From Paraburkholderia guartelaensis (GTDB lineage: Bacteria; Pseudomonadota; Gammaproteobacteria; Burkholderiales; Burkholderiaceae), in contig NZ_SMOD01000018.1 of the NCBI RefSeq assembly GCF_004353905.1, positions 101,559 through 165,558 on the forward strand: 64,000 nucleotides of DNA, in the 5' to 3' direction. A model generated the notes under the pieces. It ran no database searches, was not told the DNA's origin, and saw only the letters and a program-made list of their open reading frames with translations. The position numbers were made by a program, and so were the translations under genes. Positions 42,282-50,338 of the stretch are shown here, one piece after another. The stretch's first letter is position 1, and every line of letters starts with the position of its first letter.

Positions 42282-42809
42282 CTAGTGGCGAGCGTGCTGC
42301 GCACGTGCGGCGCGTGTCTTCGCCGCCTTTTTTGCCGCAGCGGAACGGCCCGCTGCGCCCTTGGTCTGCGCAGCCTTCTTCGCAGCCGCCGTACGGCTTG
42401 CAGCGGGGCGGCGCGCTGCCGCGGTCTTCGCCTGCTTCGACGCGGCTTGTGGCGACGCGCCCGCCCGGCTCTCGCCCTTGAGCACTTGCGTCGTCGTGCG
42501 CGAGCGTTTGGCCTTCGATTCCGTGCTCGTGCGGGCCGTTTTCGCGCCGTGGGCCGCCGCGGTATCCTTCGCGGCCTTCTTGCGCGTCGCTTCGCTGGTT
42601 TTGCCGGGCGCCGGCGGTTTCAGGTCCACACCCGCGCGGCGCGCCTTCGAAAGGCCGATCGCGACAGCCTGCTTCGCGGAACGCACGCCATGCTTGCCCT
42701 CGCGCACGCGATCGAATTCCTCTTTCACGAATTCGCCGGCCTGGATGCTTGCGGATTTGCCCGCGCGCTTGTCAGCACGCGCACGCTCGATCGTTTTCTT
42801 CTCGGGCAT
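42282..42809 (-). CDS. DUF6496-type protein with histone H1-like Lys/Ala tail
   Basis: About 175 residues from the ATG ending at 42809, preceded by AAGGAG. Residues 1-65 are a compact domain (KKTIERARADKRAGKSASIQ, FVKEEFDRVREGKHGVRSAK, QAVAIGLSKARRAGV) like DUF6496. The remaining about 110 residues are dominated by Lys, Ala, Arg and Thr in short repeats (AAAKKAAQTKGAAG, SAAAKKAAKTRAA), like the tails of histone H1 and bacterial HctB-like proteins. It is very basic and probably binds nucleic acid. Repeats of AAAKKAA type are prone to length change between strains. Confidence 0.65.
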   Translation of the reverse strand: MPEKKTIERARADKRAGKSASIQAGEFVKEEFDRVREGKHGVRSAKQAVAIGLSKARRAGVDLKPPAPGKTSEATRKKAAKDTAAAHGAKTARTSTESKAKRSRTTTQVLKGESRAGASPQAASKQAKTAAARRPAASRTAAAKKAAQTKGAAGRSAAAKKAAKTRAARAQHARH

Positions 42810-42877
42810 TTTGGCTCTCCTTAATGAGTGACCCTCCCATTCCAGCAAGCGCCGTTCCGCCCATGCGCGCGAAGGCA

Positions 42878-43789
42878 TCAGACCGGAACGAAAGCCGGGC
42901 GCGGATCCGCCGCGAGGATTTCGGCGACGAAATCGAGAAACACGCGAGTCTTGTTCGGCAGCCGCCTGCCTGATGGATGCACGCCGTGGATGGGCAACGG
43001 CGGCGGCGCGAAATCCTCCAGCACGCTGATGACCTCTCCGCTCGCCATCTCCGCTGCGAAGAGCCAGGCCGGCGCCTGAACGAGGCCCATATCGGCCAGG
43101 ACGGCAGCGCGAATCTGCTCCGCGTCGCCGGTGCGGAAATTACCGGACGGAACATGGAGGCCGGGCCCTTCGACGTTGGCGAAACGCCATGCCCGCGGCT
43201 CGTGCATCGGCGCGAAAACGACACAGGCATGCCGTTCGATCTCTTGCGGCCGTTCGGGGCGGCCATGTTTTTCGAGGTATTGCGGCGTTGCGACGACAAC
43301 GACCGGACTCGAGACCAGATGCCGCGAAATCATCGAGGAGTCGGCAAGCGGTCCGGTTTTGATCGACAGATCGAAACCTTCCTCGACGAGATTGACGTTT
43401 CGCTCGGTCGCGGAAAGGTCTACGCTGACCTGCGGATATCGGGAGAAAAACGCCGGCAGGTGCGGCACGAGATAGAGCCGGCCAAAGACTGGCGGCACGG
43501 TCACGCGGACCAGCCCGCCCGGAGACATCTGGCCATGCCCGACGGAAGACTCGAGATCGGTAAAGTCGCCAATGATGCGCAAGCCCGCTTCATAAACCGA
43601 CTGGCCGGTCTCGGTGAGCGTCATGCTGCGCGACGTGCGCCTGACCAGTTGGGCGCCAAGATAGCGCTCGAGCGACGCGATCTGTTTGCTGACCGCGGGC
43701 TGGCCCACGCCGATGTCGCGCGCCGCCGCGGCGAAACTTCCGCTTTCGACGATGCGAATGAAAAGTTTGAGCGCGTCGAGCCGGTCCAC
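42878..43789 (-). CDS. LysR-family transcriptional regulator
   Basis: 303 residues. The N-terminal winged helix-turn-helix reads FIRIVESGSFAAAARDIGVG followed by QPAVSKQIASLERYLGAQLV, and the effector domain follows with GLVRVTVPPVFGRLYLVPHL. It starts at GTG (ending at 43789) with GGGGAA upstream. It is divergent from the hydrolase gene at 43914, and an inverted repeat between them is a likely binding site. LysR proteins usually activate the divergent gene when bound to a small molecule; the inducer is not known. Confidence 0.93.
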   Translation of the reverse strand: MDRLDALKLFIRIVESGSFAAAARDIGVGQPAVSKQIASLERYLGAQLVRRTSRSMTLTETGQSVYEAGLRIIGDFTDLESSVGHGQMSPGGLVRVTVPPVFGRLYLVPHLPAFFSRYPQVSVDLSATERNVNLVEEGFDLSIKTGPLADSSMISRHLVSSPVVVVATPQYLEKHGRPERPQEIERHACVVFAPMHEPRAWRFANVEGPGLHVPSGNFRTGDAEQIRAAVLADMGLVQAPAWLFAAEMASGEVISVLEDFAPPPLPIHGVHPSGRRLPNKTRVFLDFVAEILAADPRPAFVPV

Positions 43790-43817
43790 TTCTTCTTCCC
43801 CAAAGCTTCCTGTCTGG

Positions 43818-43835
43818 AATGGATTCTATTCCATT
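43818..43835. promoter_or_regulatory. Inverted repeat in the LysR/hydrolase divergent promoter
   Basis: AATGGA (43818-43823), 6 bases, TCCATT (43830-43835) is a perfect inverted repeat in the 124-base gap between the divergent genes. The ATTC-N-ATTCCAT region also fits the loose T-N11-A LysR box. It begins 29 bases before the regulator start codon and probably serves autoregulation and activation of the hydrolase. Confidence 0.55.
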
Positions 43836-43913
43836 TGGCCTTCTTCCATGCTCTGAGTGGAATCGATATCGTCATGCCCATCGACGACGCACACACCCAA
43901 CGAAGGAGCCATG

Positions 43914-44852
43914 ATGAGCATCGGACAACGCGCAAACCTGATCGAAGTGCGGCACAGCCTGAGCGATGAAGACCGCGACGCGGCGAGGGCCTCGATCGAG
44001 CGCACGCAACGCCACTTCAACGAATTCGATGGAACGATGCGCGAGGCGTACGACGCCATGACCGCGCAAACGCCGGTAGCGGATGGCGCCGGCCTGGAGA
44101 GCGTCACGAACGCGGACGTAGAAGGATGGTGGATTCGGCCGCGTGCCGCGCCTGCCCATCGCGCGATCCTGTTCCTGCACGGCGGGGCTTTTGTGCTCGG
44201 GTCTGCCTGGGGGTATCGCGGCTTCGCGAGCCAGGTTGCGGTGCGCGCAGGCGTTCACACCTTTGTGCTCGACTATCCGCTTGCGCCCGAGCATCCGTTT
44301 CCCGCGGCGCACGATGCCGTGCTCGCCGCGCTGCGATGGCTCGCGAACGGCGGCATACGCGAAGTCGCCCTGGTTGGCGATTCTGCAGGCGGCGGCCTCG
44401 CGCTTGCGGCTCTGGGTATCGATGAACCGCGGACGTTGAACATCGCGAGCGTGGCCGCTTTCTCGCCGTGGGTCGATCTGGCGTTGACGGGGCCGTCGTT
44501 CAAGAGCGATGCGACCCGGGATGCCGTCCTGACGCGGCCTGTGCTCGCCGATGCCGCCGCGGCATACCTTGGCGCCGTCGATCCCACCGACGGACGCGCG
44601 TCGCCGCTGCATGGCATTCCAGGAGGGCGCCTGCCACCCATCGCGCTCCAGGTAGGTACGGACGAACTGCTGTTCGACGACGCGCGACGCTACGCAGCGT
44701 CGGCGGCGGAGCAGGGCAACACGGTGCAACTGGACATTTACGAAGGGCTGCACCACGTGTTCCAACGCTCCACCCACGAGTTGCCGGGCGCGCGGCATGC
44801 GTTGGATGAGGTCGCAAGATTCATCTCGCAGTGCTGGACACCTGACGCGTAA
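43914..44852 (+). CDS. Alpha/beta hydrolase of the hormone-sensitive-lipase (acetyl esterase) family
   Basis: 312 residues from ATG 43914; an ATG one codon earlier is too close to the AAGGAG. The oxyanion-hole motif is LFLHGGAFVLGS, the nucleophile elbow is GDSAGGG, and the charge-relay Asp and His are probably in VGTDELLFDDARRY and LHHVFQ. These enzymes hydrolyse short-chain esters in the cytoplasm. The gene is probably regulated by the divergent LysR protein. It converges with the transglycosylase gene, ending 7 bases from it. The natural substrate is unknown. Confidence 0.9.
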   Translation: MSIGQRANLIEVRHSLSDEDRDAARASIERTQRHFNEFDGTMREAYDAMTAQTPVADGAGLESVTNADVEGWWIRPRAAPAHRAILFLHGGAFVLGSAWGYRGFASQVAVRAGVHTFVLDYPLAPEHPFPAAHDAVLAALRWLANGGIREVALVGDSAGGGLALAALGIDEPRTLNIASVAAFSPWVDLALTGPSFKSDATRDAVLTRPVLADAAAAYLGAVDPTDGRASPLHGIPGGRLPPIALQVGTDELLFDDARRYAASAAEQGNTVQLDIYEGLHHVFQRSTHELPGARHALDEVARFISQCWTPDA

Positions 44853-44859
44853 GCCTGCC

Positions 44860-46422
44860 TCAACCCTGCTTGCGCACCTGCCCGATGGCGCGCTCGCGCG
44901 CCGCCTGCGCTTGCTGAACGAGCCGGTAGGCGGCGTAGTACTTGTAGATATTGCGTACGTAAGTGGTGGTCTCGATCCCGATCTTCTCGCCCACCACGAT
45001 CTCGACGTTGTTGAACCACTTGTCGGGCGAGAGCCCCCGGGCGGCGGCTTCCTTGCGTATCTTCGCGATCCTCGCCGGACCCGCGTTGTAGCTCGCAAAC
45101 GCGAAGAGGGCGCGGTCCGAATCGGAGAAGTGCGCATCCGGGAAGTAGCGGGACATCAGGAGGTCCAGGTATTTCGCGCCGGCATGGATATTCGATTCCG
45201 TCACACGGATGTCGCCGACGGCCAGCTCCTTGCCGGTTGACGGCATGAGCTGCATGATGCCGATCGCGCCAACGTGGCTGCGGGCGCTTTGGTCGAGCTG
45301 CGATTCCTGGAACCCTTGCGCGGCAAGCATCAATGGATCGAAGTGATATTGCGCGCCGTACTTTTCGAAGAGACCGACCGTTTGCTTGAAGCGCTTCAGT
45401 TCCGCGTCCTCGGTGTTGCTGGTGATCTGCTTGACGCGCTGCAGTTCCTGCTGCAGCCGCACTTCCGCGACGCTCTGCTTCTTCACGTAGCCGATGTAGA
45501 AGTCGGTGATTGCCTGCTGGAGTTTGGGGCTCTGCTTGCGAATCGCCCAGCCGATATAGCCGGCGTCACGCACGGCCATGTCGTCGTGCACCACGATGTC
45601 CGGCAACACCTGCGCCCAGAATTTCGCCTTCCAGTCGTCGACGACGAGAATCTGGACGAGCCCGACATTGAGCATCTCCATGGCGTCCTCGTCTTCGAGC
45701 GCATCGGGTAGCAATACCAGCTTCATCGGCGGCTTACCGTCTTTTTTGAAGCGCGCGTTCAGGGCGGTCAAGCTCTCGAAGTAGCTGCTGCTCGCGCGCA
45801 CATGCACGGTCTTGCCGCTCAGGTCGTCGAGTTTGGTGAGCGCGGGCGACTTCGGACCGGTGATGACCAGCTCGCGGACTGGCTTGCGGTCGCGCGGCGC
45901 GACGAAGTCGACCTGCTTCAGCCGTGTTTCGGTGGCGGTCAGATTACCGGCGGCGATGTCTCCCTTCCCGGCAAGCAGCGCGGGAATAAGCTGCTCGCGC
46001 GTCGTCGGGATGATCACGAGCGTCAGTGGCCGCTTGCCGAGGCTGCTCCGGTACGTCTTGTTCAGGTAGCGCTCGAAGTCGCGCATGAGTCCGGCGGTCA
46101 GTCCGCGCTCATGGCCGAGTTCGTTGAAATAGAGGGTCCTGCTGTACGGCACCAGTACGCGGATCAGCCTGCGGTCGAGCATGGCGTCGAAATCGCCGAA
46201 CTTCGGCTGAATGGCGAGGGCGAGGTCGAGCCGGCGGGCGGCGGCGCGCTTGGGAGGCGTGGAGGGCGCGGGGGGCGATGGCGCACTGGCTGGCGCGGCC
46301 TTCGCGGGCTGCGACGCCGCGGCCTGCGCAGGCGTTCCCTGGGCCGCGAGGCAACCTGTCGGCCGGCCGGCAATACTCATCCCGAAAGCCAGGATGATCA
46401 GCAACGTATGAACAATACGCAT
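44860..46422 (-). CDS. Membrane-bound lytic murein transglycosylase, MltF-like
   Basis: About 520 residues from the ATG ending at 46422, where a signal peptide begins (RIVHTLLIILAFGMSIAG). A Pro/Ala/Lys linker leads to a family-3 solute-binding-like domain (RLIRVLVPYSRTLYFNELG; LAGKGDIAAGNLTATETRLK) and then an SLT domain from about 375. The catalytic glutamate is in QGFQESQLDQSARS, followed by HVGAIGIMQLMPSTG and FASYNAGPARIAKIR. This two-domain plan is MltF. It cleaves peptidoglycan strands to 1,6-anhydromuropeptides, and the N-terminal domain can modulate activity. No lipobox is evident. Confidence 0.88.
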   Translation of the reverse strand: MRIVHTLLIILAFGMSIAGRPTGCLAAQGTPAQAAASQPAKAAPASAPSPPAPSTPPKRAAARRLDLALAIQPKFGDFDAMLDRRLIRVLVPYSRTLYFNELGHERGLTAGLMRDFERYLNKTYRSSLGKRPLTLVIIPTTREQLIPALLAGKGDIAAGNLTATETRLKQVDFVAPRDRKPVRELVITGPKSPALTKLDDLSGKTVHVRASSSYFESLTALNARFKKDGKPPMKLVLLPDALEDEDAMEMLNVGLVQILVVDDWKAKFWAQVLPDIVVHDDMAVRDAGYIGWAIRKQSPKLQQAITDFYIGYVKKQSVAEVRLQQELQRVKQITSNTEDAELKRFKQTVGLFEKYGAQYHFDPLMLAAQGFQESQLDQSARSHVGAIGIMQLMPSTGKELAVGDIRVTESNIHAGAKYLDLLMSRYFPDAHFSDSDRALFAFASYNAGPARIAKIRKEAAARGLSPDKWFNNVEIVVGEKIGIETTTYVRNIYKYYAAYRLVQQAQAARERAIGQVRKQG

Positions 46423-46516
46423 GGTGCCAGGGCCGAGTATTCCGCGCCCTTCCATCATGTCACAACCGCATGATCTGGCTATGGGCCCAAGGTCCTATAG
46501 CGAAAGCGAACAGCCG

Positions 46517-46897
46517 CTACTTTGCCGATGTCATGACGTCGCAGCCGCCGTAGGAGCCCGTGTTTTTCAGCGTGAGCGTAAGCCGGCTGCCCCGGTTCGC
46601 CGTGATGATCTGCCCATAGCTCACCGTGGGTATGAACTGGATATCCGGTGCGACCGCCACAGGGGGATTCCTTGCGCCGTCGACGGTCAGGTCGAGTTCC
46701 ACGGTGACCGTATCGATTGCGACGCCCATATCCTGCTTCCGGTCGGCCTGTTCCTTCTTGAAATTGCACAGGCCCGAGAGAACCTGCTCGAGGGCGGTCG
46801 GGATATCGACCGGCTTGCCAGGTGGGATCGGCGGCGTGTTGCAGCCGACGATCATGCATGGCAAAGCGCAAAGGAGCACATATCGGCAGGCGCGCAT
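46517..46897 (-). CDS. Small lipoprotein of unknown function
   Basis: 126 residues with a lipoprotein signal (LLCALPCMIVGC, lipidated Cys near 19) followed by NTPPIPPGKPVDIPTALEQV and a beta-rich body (VAIDTVTVELDLTVDGARNP; IQFIPTVSYGQIITANRGSR). Two further cysteines (near 44 and 119) could pair. It is on the same strand as the transglycosylase with a 94-base gap, so a shared envelope context is possible. I do not recognise the family. Confidence 0.6.
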   Translation of the reverse strand: MRACRYVLLCALPCMIVGCNTPPIPPGKPVDIPTALEQVLSGLCNFKKEQADRKQDMGVAIDTVTVELDLTVDGARNPPVAVAPDIQFIPTVSYGQIITANRGSRLTLTLKNTGSYGGCDVMTSAK

Positions 46898-47007
46898 CGG
46901 GTTCCCCCTGTGATGAGCCGAAGGGCGGCTCTGTCGAAGGGTGCCATGCGTGGAGGCCCAGTCAATCGGACCTATGTCCTATGCGGAAACTCGCTTCGCC
47001 TCGTGAA

Positions 47008-47409
47008 TTACCCGATCCGGCGCGTCCATAGCGTTCGTAGACGGCGCGCGGGGCCTTCGAGCAGATACGACGCTGCGAGCGCGATCAGGCCGGACACGAT
47101 TCCCGTCGCAATGTGTTCGAGAACATGAATGCGATAGTGACTCGTGTGAGCGTAGGCATCGCCTATGACGGTCAGGCAGCCGACCAGCAGCGCGTTGCCA
47201 TAGCGATTCGCGTACCACTTCGACGCCGGCGTGAAGGTGAGCAGTACCGCCAGCGCGCCGGTGAACAGTCCCGTCTTGAACGCGATGGTCCAATGGGCCA
47301 GGCTCATTATGTTGCCCCAGCTTCCCGGCATGCAGGTCATGCACGCACTGGTCGGCTGCCAGAAGCGCTGAATAAACAATTTCAAGCGGCGTTGCCAATC
47401 GCTTCCCAT
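47008..47409 (-). CDS. Small membrane protein of unknown function
   Basis: About 133 residues when begun at the ATG near 47409, which has GGGAG upstream; the frame is open to 47532 but without family-like sequence. Three helices are expected (IAFKTGLFTGALAVLLTFTP, NALLVGCLTVIGDAYAHTSH, HIATGIVSGLIALAASYLL). Cys-rich ACMTCMPGSWG lies near the start. Histidines in AYAHTSHYRIHVLEHIATG are close together and could bind a metal. It is not recognised. Confidence 0.5.
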   Translation of the reverse strand: MGSDWQRRLKLFIQRFWQPTSACMTCMPGSWGNIMSLAHWTIAFKTGLFTGALAVLLTFTPASKWYANRYGNALLVGCLTVIGDAYAHTSHYRIHVLEHIATGIVSGLIALAASYLLEGPARRLRTLWTRRIG

Positions 47410-47528
47410 TACGTACTCCCGGCGCAGGGCGTGTGGCCCCTCGGAGATCATACATCGCGAGCGCACGGTGGCGATGCGCTCGCGATGCGCTCCTGGCGCA
47501 GGCCACGCCGGGAGCGCGTTACGCTGGC

Positions 47529-47795
47529 TCAATGCGCCATGGCGCCCGATGCCGGATGATCCATGCCCATGGCGTCGGGCTTCATCGGCTTGTTCATCTG
47601 ATCATGGCTCATCGCGCCGCCTTTGCTCATCGTATCGTGCGACATGGCGCCTTTGCCCATGGTGTCCTTCTGCATCGAGTCCTTCGACATGGCGTCGTTT
47701 GACATCGCGCCGCTTGCCTGTGCGAATGCAGTGCCTGCGCTCATGCTCAACAGGGCGGCCGAAATGGCGATGGCTGCGAATCGGATCGTGTTCAT
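47529..47795 (-). CDS. Methionine-rich periplasmic peptide (MXKDX pentapeptide repeat), MrpX-like
   Basis: 88 residues from the ATG ending at 47795, which follows AAGGAG by 8 bases. A signal peptide ends TAFAQA; the mature part (about 61 residues) has about 12 methionines and no cysteine, in units such as AMSKDSMQKDTMGKGAMSHD. Peptides of this type (MrpX in Azospira suillum) scavenge hypochlorite by methionine oxidation and are reduced again by a YedY-type reductase. Here the gene follows a YedY-like gene and a cytochrome b561, 104 bases downstream of the former, and a SigF-type promoter lies upstream of the whole unit. A sink role is inferred from this match. Confidence 0.78.
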   Translation of the reverse strand: MNTIRFAAIAISAALLSMSAGTAFAQASGAMSNDAMSKDSMQKDTMGKGAMSHDTMSKGGAMSHDQMNKPMKPDAMGMDHPASGAMAH

Positions 47796-47899
47796 TTGCA
47801 CTGCTCCTTACTGGGTGGAAAAAACGTTGCCCCTTTTGCGGGCGGAAGTGAAACGGAGCCGTCGCATGAAGTGGCGTATCAGGCGGCGGCAGGAAGACG

Positions 47900-48676
47900 T
47901 CACGAACCGCCGAACCAGTTGTAGCCCTGGTCGACCCAGTAGCCGCCTGGATAGGTATTCGTGACGAAAATTTCGACGATGTGCTTGGGGTTCTTGTAGC
48001 CGAGCTTCGTCGGCATACGCAGCTTCATCGGGTAGCCGTATTTCGCGGGCAGGCGCTGGCCGTCGTAATCGAAAGCGAGCAAGGTTTGCGGATGCAGCGC
48101 CGTCGCCATGTCGATGCTTTCGTAGTAGTTATCGGCGCAGCGAAAGCCCACGTATTTCGCGGTGAGATCCGCGTCGACGCGGCGCAGGAAATGCGCGAAC
48201 GGCGTGCCGCCCCAACGGCCTATCGCGCTCCAGCCTTCGACGCAGATATGCCGCGTGATCTGCTCGGCGTGCGGCAGCGCGTACAACTCGGGCAGCGTCC
48301 AGACGCGCTGGCCCTTGACGAGTCCGCTGAGCCTGAGCCGATAGTCACCGCCATCGACCACCGGCGCCTCGCTTTCGCTATAGAACGCGTTGAAGGGGAA
48401 GGGCCGCGTGATCTGTGCCTCGGTGTAGGTGGGCGCGAGTCGGGTTGGGTCGAACAGCCACGCCTGCACGCGATCGTTGAGCCGCGAAACGGCGGTAAGG
48501 AATGTGTTGACCGAGGCGTCGTCGGTTATCGTGCAGTCGGTCAGCAGCGAAAGACCGCCGAGCGTGAGCATGCGCTTGCCGAACAGGCGCCGTGACGGCA
48601 TGTCGAGTTCGCGCCGTGCGTCGGCAAGAATCGCTGCGCGGTCGATTGCGATGATCTTGCGGTCGGTCGGTTTCAT
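47900..48676 (-). CDS. YedY/MsrP-like molybdopterin oxidoreductase (periplasmic, Tat-exported)
   Basis: 258 residues. The N-terminus contains a Tat-type motif, SRRLFGKRMLTLGGLSLL, after about 27 leader residues. The molybdopterin domain shows RLRLSGLVKGQRVWTLPELY, the cysteine ligand in RHICVEGWSAIGRWGG, and FRCADNYYESIDMATALHPQ. MsrP reduces oxidised methionine residues in periplasmic proteins with electrons from a membrane heme protein. Here a cytochrome b561 gene lies just upstream, in place of the usual YedZ. It should work with that cytochrome and the methionine-rich peptide encoded next. Substrate is inferred; other sulfoxides are possible. Confidence 0.82.
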   Translation of the reverse strand: MKPTDRKIIAIDRAAILADARRELDMPSRRLFGKRMLTLGGLSLLTDCTITDDASVNTFLTAVSRLNDRVQAWLFDPTRLAPTYTEAQITRPFPFNAFYSESEAPVVDGGDYRLRLSGLVKGQRVWTLPELYALPHAEQITRHICVEGWSAIGRWGGTPFAHFLRRVDADLTAKYVGFRCADNYYESIDMATALHPQTLLAFDYDGQRLPAKYGYPMKLRMPTKLGYKNPKHIVEIFVTNTYPGGYWVDQGYNWFGGS

Positions 48677-48732
48677 CTGGAATCCTTATCGATATCGAAG
48701 GACGGTGACTCAAACAGGATCGGGCGGCGTGT

Positions 48733-49371
48733 TCAGCGACCGCGAAGCATGGTGAGCAGCGAGCGCGGCACGAGCGCGACCATCGTCACGTGAACGAGCA
48801 CGAACGCCGCGAGCACGGACATCGCGCAAAAGTGCACCACGCGTGCGCGGTCGTATCCGCCCATCAACTCGCGCAGCAGCGGAAACTGCACCGACTTCCA
48901 GATCGCGAGGCCCGAAAGCACGAGGACGACGAGAACGGCGATCGCAACGAGATAGGCGAGTTTCTGCACGGCGTTGTACTGGCTCAGGTCGGCGTGAGAA
49001 AGCCGGCCCGTGAGTGCGGCGCGCAGATCGTGCAGCACGGCGCGCGGGCTCAGCGGGAAGAACTTCGTGCGCCAGCGGCCTGTGGCGAGATTCATGGCGA
49101 GATAGAAGAGACCATTGAAAAACAGCAGCCACATTGCTGCGAAATGCCATTGCAGTGCGCCGCCGAGCCAGCCGCCGAGCGTGATCGAGGTGGGAATGAC
49201 GAAACCTGCGAACACAGGAGACGCGTCGTAAATGCGCCAGCCGGAGAACATCATGACGAGCGCCGCGAGCGCGTTGAGCCAATGCGTGACGCGCAGCCAG
49301 AGCGGCTGGATTGCGTGTGGACGGCGCGTGCGGGCTTCAAGTGCGGGCGATTCACCGATCGACGTGTGCAT
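48733..49371 (-). CDS. Cytochrome b561-family membrane protein, likely electron donor to the YedY-like enzyme
   Basis: About 212 residues from the ATG ending at 49371, preceded by GAGGA. Four to five helices are visible, with histidines in WLRVTHWLNALAALV, LQWHFAAMWLLFFNGL, RARVVHFCAMSVLAAF and VLVHVTMVAL placed to hold two hemes b. Such proteins pass electrons from the quinol pool to periplasmic partners. The gene is first in the minus-strand unit b561, yedY-like, MrpX-like, and its upstream region has a perfect GTAACC-N16-CGAA promoter. Confidence 0.85.
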   Translation of the reverse strand: MHTSIGESPALEARTRRPHAIQPLWLRVTHWLNALAALVMMFSGWRIYDASPVFAGFVIPTSITLGGWLGGALQWHFAAMWLLFFNGLFYLAMNLATGRWRTKFFPLSPRAVLHDLRAALTGRLSHADLSQYNAVQKLAYLVAIAVLVVLVLSGLAIWKSVQFPLLRELMGGYDRARVVHFCAMSVLAAFVLVHVTMVALVPRSLLTMLRGR

Positions 49372-49405
49372 GGCGATTCCTCGTTGGCGCAGAGTTGACA
49401 GTGAA

Positions 49406-49431
49406 TTCGCTGTGGTGCGCACGCCGGTTAC
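49406..49431 (-). promoter_or_regulatory. SigF-type ECF promoter for the b561/YedY/MrpX operon
   Basis: On the minus strand GTAACC (49431 to 49426), exactly 16 bases, then CGAA (49409 to 49406) matches the GTAACC-N16-CGAA consensus known for Caulobacter SigF. Transcription would start near 49398, about 27 bases before the b561 ATG. The same motif and spacing occurs on the plus strand 60-85 bases away. The match is read directly from sequence; use by the sigma factor encoded at 49793 is inference. Confidence 0.75.
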
Positions 49432-49490
49432 AGCGCGTCGCGAATAAATTCGCGAGACCGGGGGCGGCTAAAAAATAAACTGCTTTTGCT

Positions 49491-49516
49491 GTAACCCAAC
49501 TGGCATTGCGAACGAA
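49491..49516 (+). promoter_or_regulatory. SigF-type ECF promoter for the sigma/anti-sigma operon
   Basis: GTAACC (49491-49496), exactly 16 bases, CGAA (49513-49516) is the same motif as the divergent promoter at 49406-49431. It would start transcription near 49524, giving autoregulation of the sigma factor gene. The leader to the TTG start at 49793 would be about 270 bases; an in-frame GTG at 49565 would leave about 40. A CGAA also occurs at 49509 with spacing 12, which fits less well. Confidence 0.7.
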
Positions 49517-49792
49517 CTACCCTCAACGGGCGCATGCGCTCGCGCTACGCGAAAGAGGCAGACGGTGGGTTTGACTAGCACATGGGCGACGATGGGGGAA
49601 GGGGCGACGCCCGGCGCGAGCGCCGGCGGTGCGCATGCCGTTGCGGCGCACGAGGCGTTCGGCTACGCTCACGCGAACGGGCGCGAGTGCGGCGGCGCTC
49701 GTAATCATTTTGAAAGTTCGCCTTCGCAAGACCGGGCGAGCGCCATACCCACAAGCCCGCCAACGTATCGTCGCGACCATCCAGGACGACCT

Positions 49793-50338
49793 TTGCACTC
49801 CGCGGAAACCCGTCTCAAAGCGCTTTTCGTCAGCGGCCTGGAAGGCGACGCGCAAGCGTATCGCAACTTCCTCGAGGAGCTCACGCGCCATCTGCGCGGC
49901 TATCTGCGCCGGCGCATTCCGCAGTTGCGCGACGATGTCGAAGACCTCGTGCAGGAGATCCTGCTTGCGGTCCACAACGCTCGCCACACATGGCGCCCCG
50001 ACGAACCGCTCACGGCCTGGGTGCACGCGATTGCCCGCTACAAGCTGATGGACTTTTTCCGCTCGCGCGCACGCCGCGACATGCTCAACGATCCGATCGA
50101 CGATCACACCGATCTCTTCGCCGAGCCCGACGACGAACCGGCGCAGGCGCGCCGCGATATAGGCAAGCTGCTTGAACAGTTGCCCGACAAGCAGCGCCTG
50201 CCTATTCTCCACGTGAAGCTCGAAGGCCTTTCGGTCGTGGAGGCGGCGAAGCTCACCGGACTCTCCGAATCGGCGGTCAAGGTGGGTATTCATCGTGGTT
50301 TGAAGGCGCTTGCCGCGCGCATCAGGGGAGCGCGATGA
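49793..50338 (+). CDS. ECF-type RNA polymerase sigma factor, SigF-like
   Basis: About 181 residues if begun at TTG 49793, where family similarity starts (AETRLKALFVSGLEGDAQAY). Region 2 shows DDVEDLVQEILLAVHNARHT and WVHAIARYKLMDFFRSRARR; region 4 shows LPDKQRLPILHVKLEGLSVV followed by EAAKLTGLSESAVKVGIHRG. The frame is open upstream to GTG 49565, but that part has irregular third-position GC and no family sequence. It directs RNA polymerase to its own regulon and is probably held by the anti-sigma encoded next, with a 4-base overlap. The paired promoters suggest control of the divergent b561/YedY/MrpX unit. Confidence 0.85.
   Translation: MHSAETRLKALFVSGLEGDAQAYRNFLEELTRHLRGYLRRRIPQLRDDVEDLVQEILLAVHNARHTWRPDEPLTAWVHAIARYKLMDFFRSRARRDMLNDPIDDHTDLFAEPDDEPAQARRDIGKLLEQLPDKQRLPILHVKLEGLSVVEAAKLTGLSESAVKVGIHRGLKALAARIRGAR

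Noticed and set aside
42361..42831. Plus-strand frames opposite the histone-like tail
   Set aside because: They mirror the Lys/Ala repeats as Ala/Phe/Leu-rich strings and lack starts with ribosome sites.
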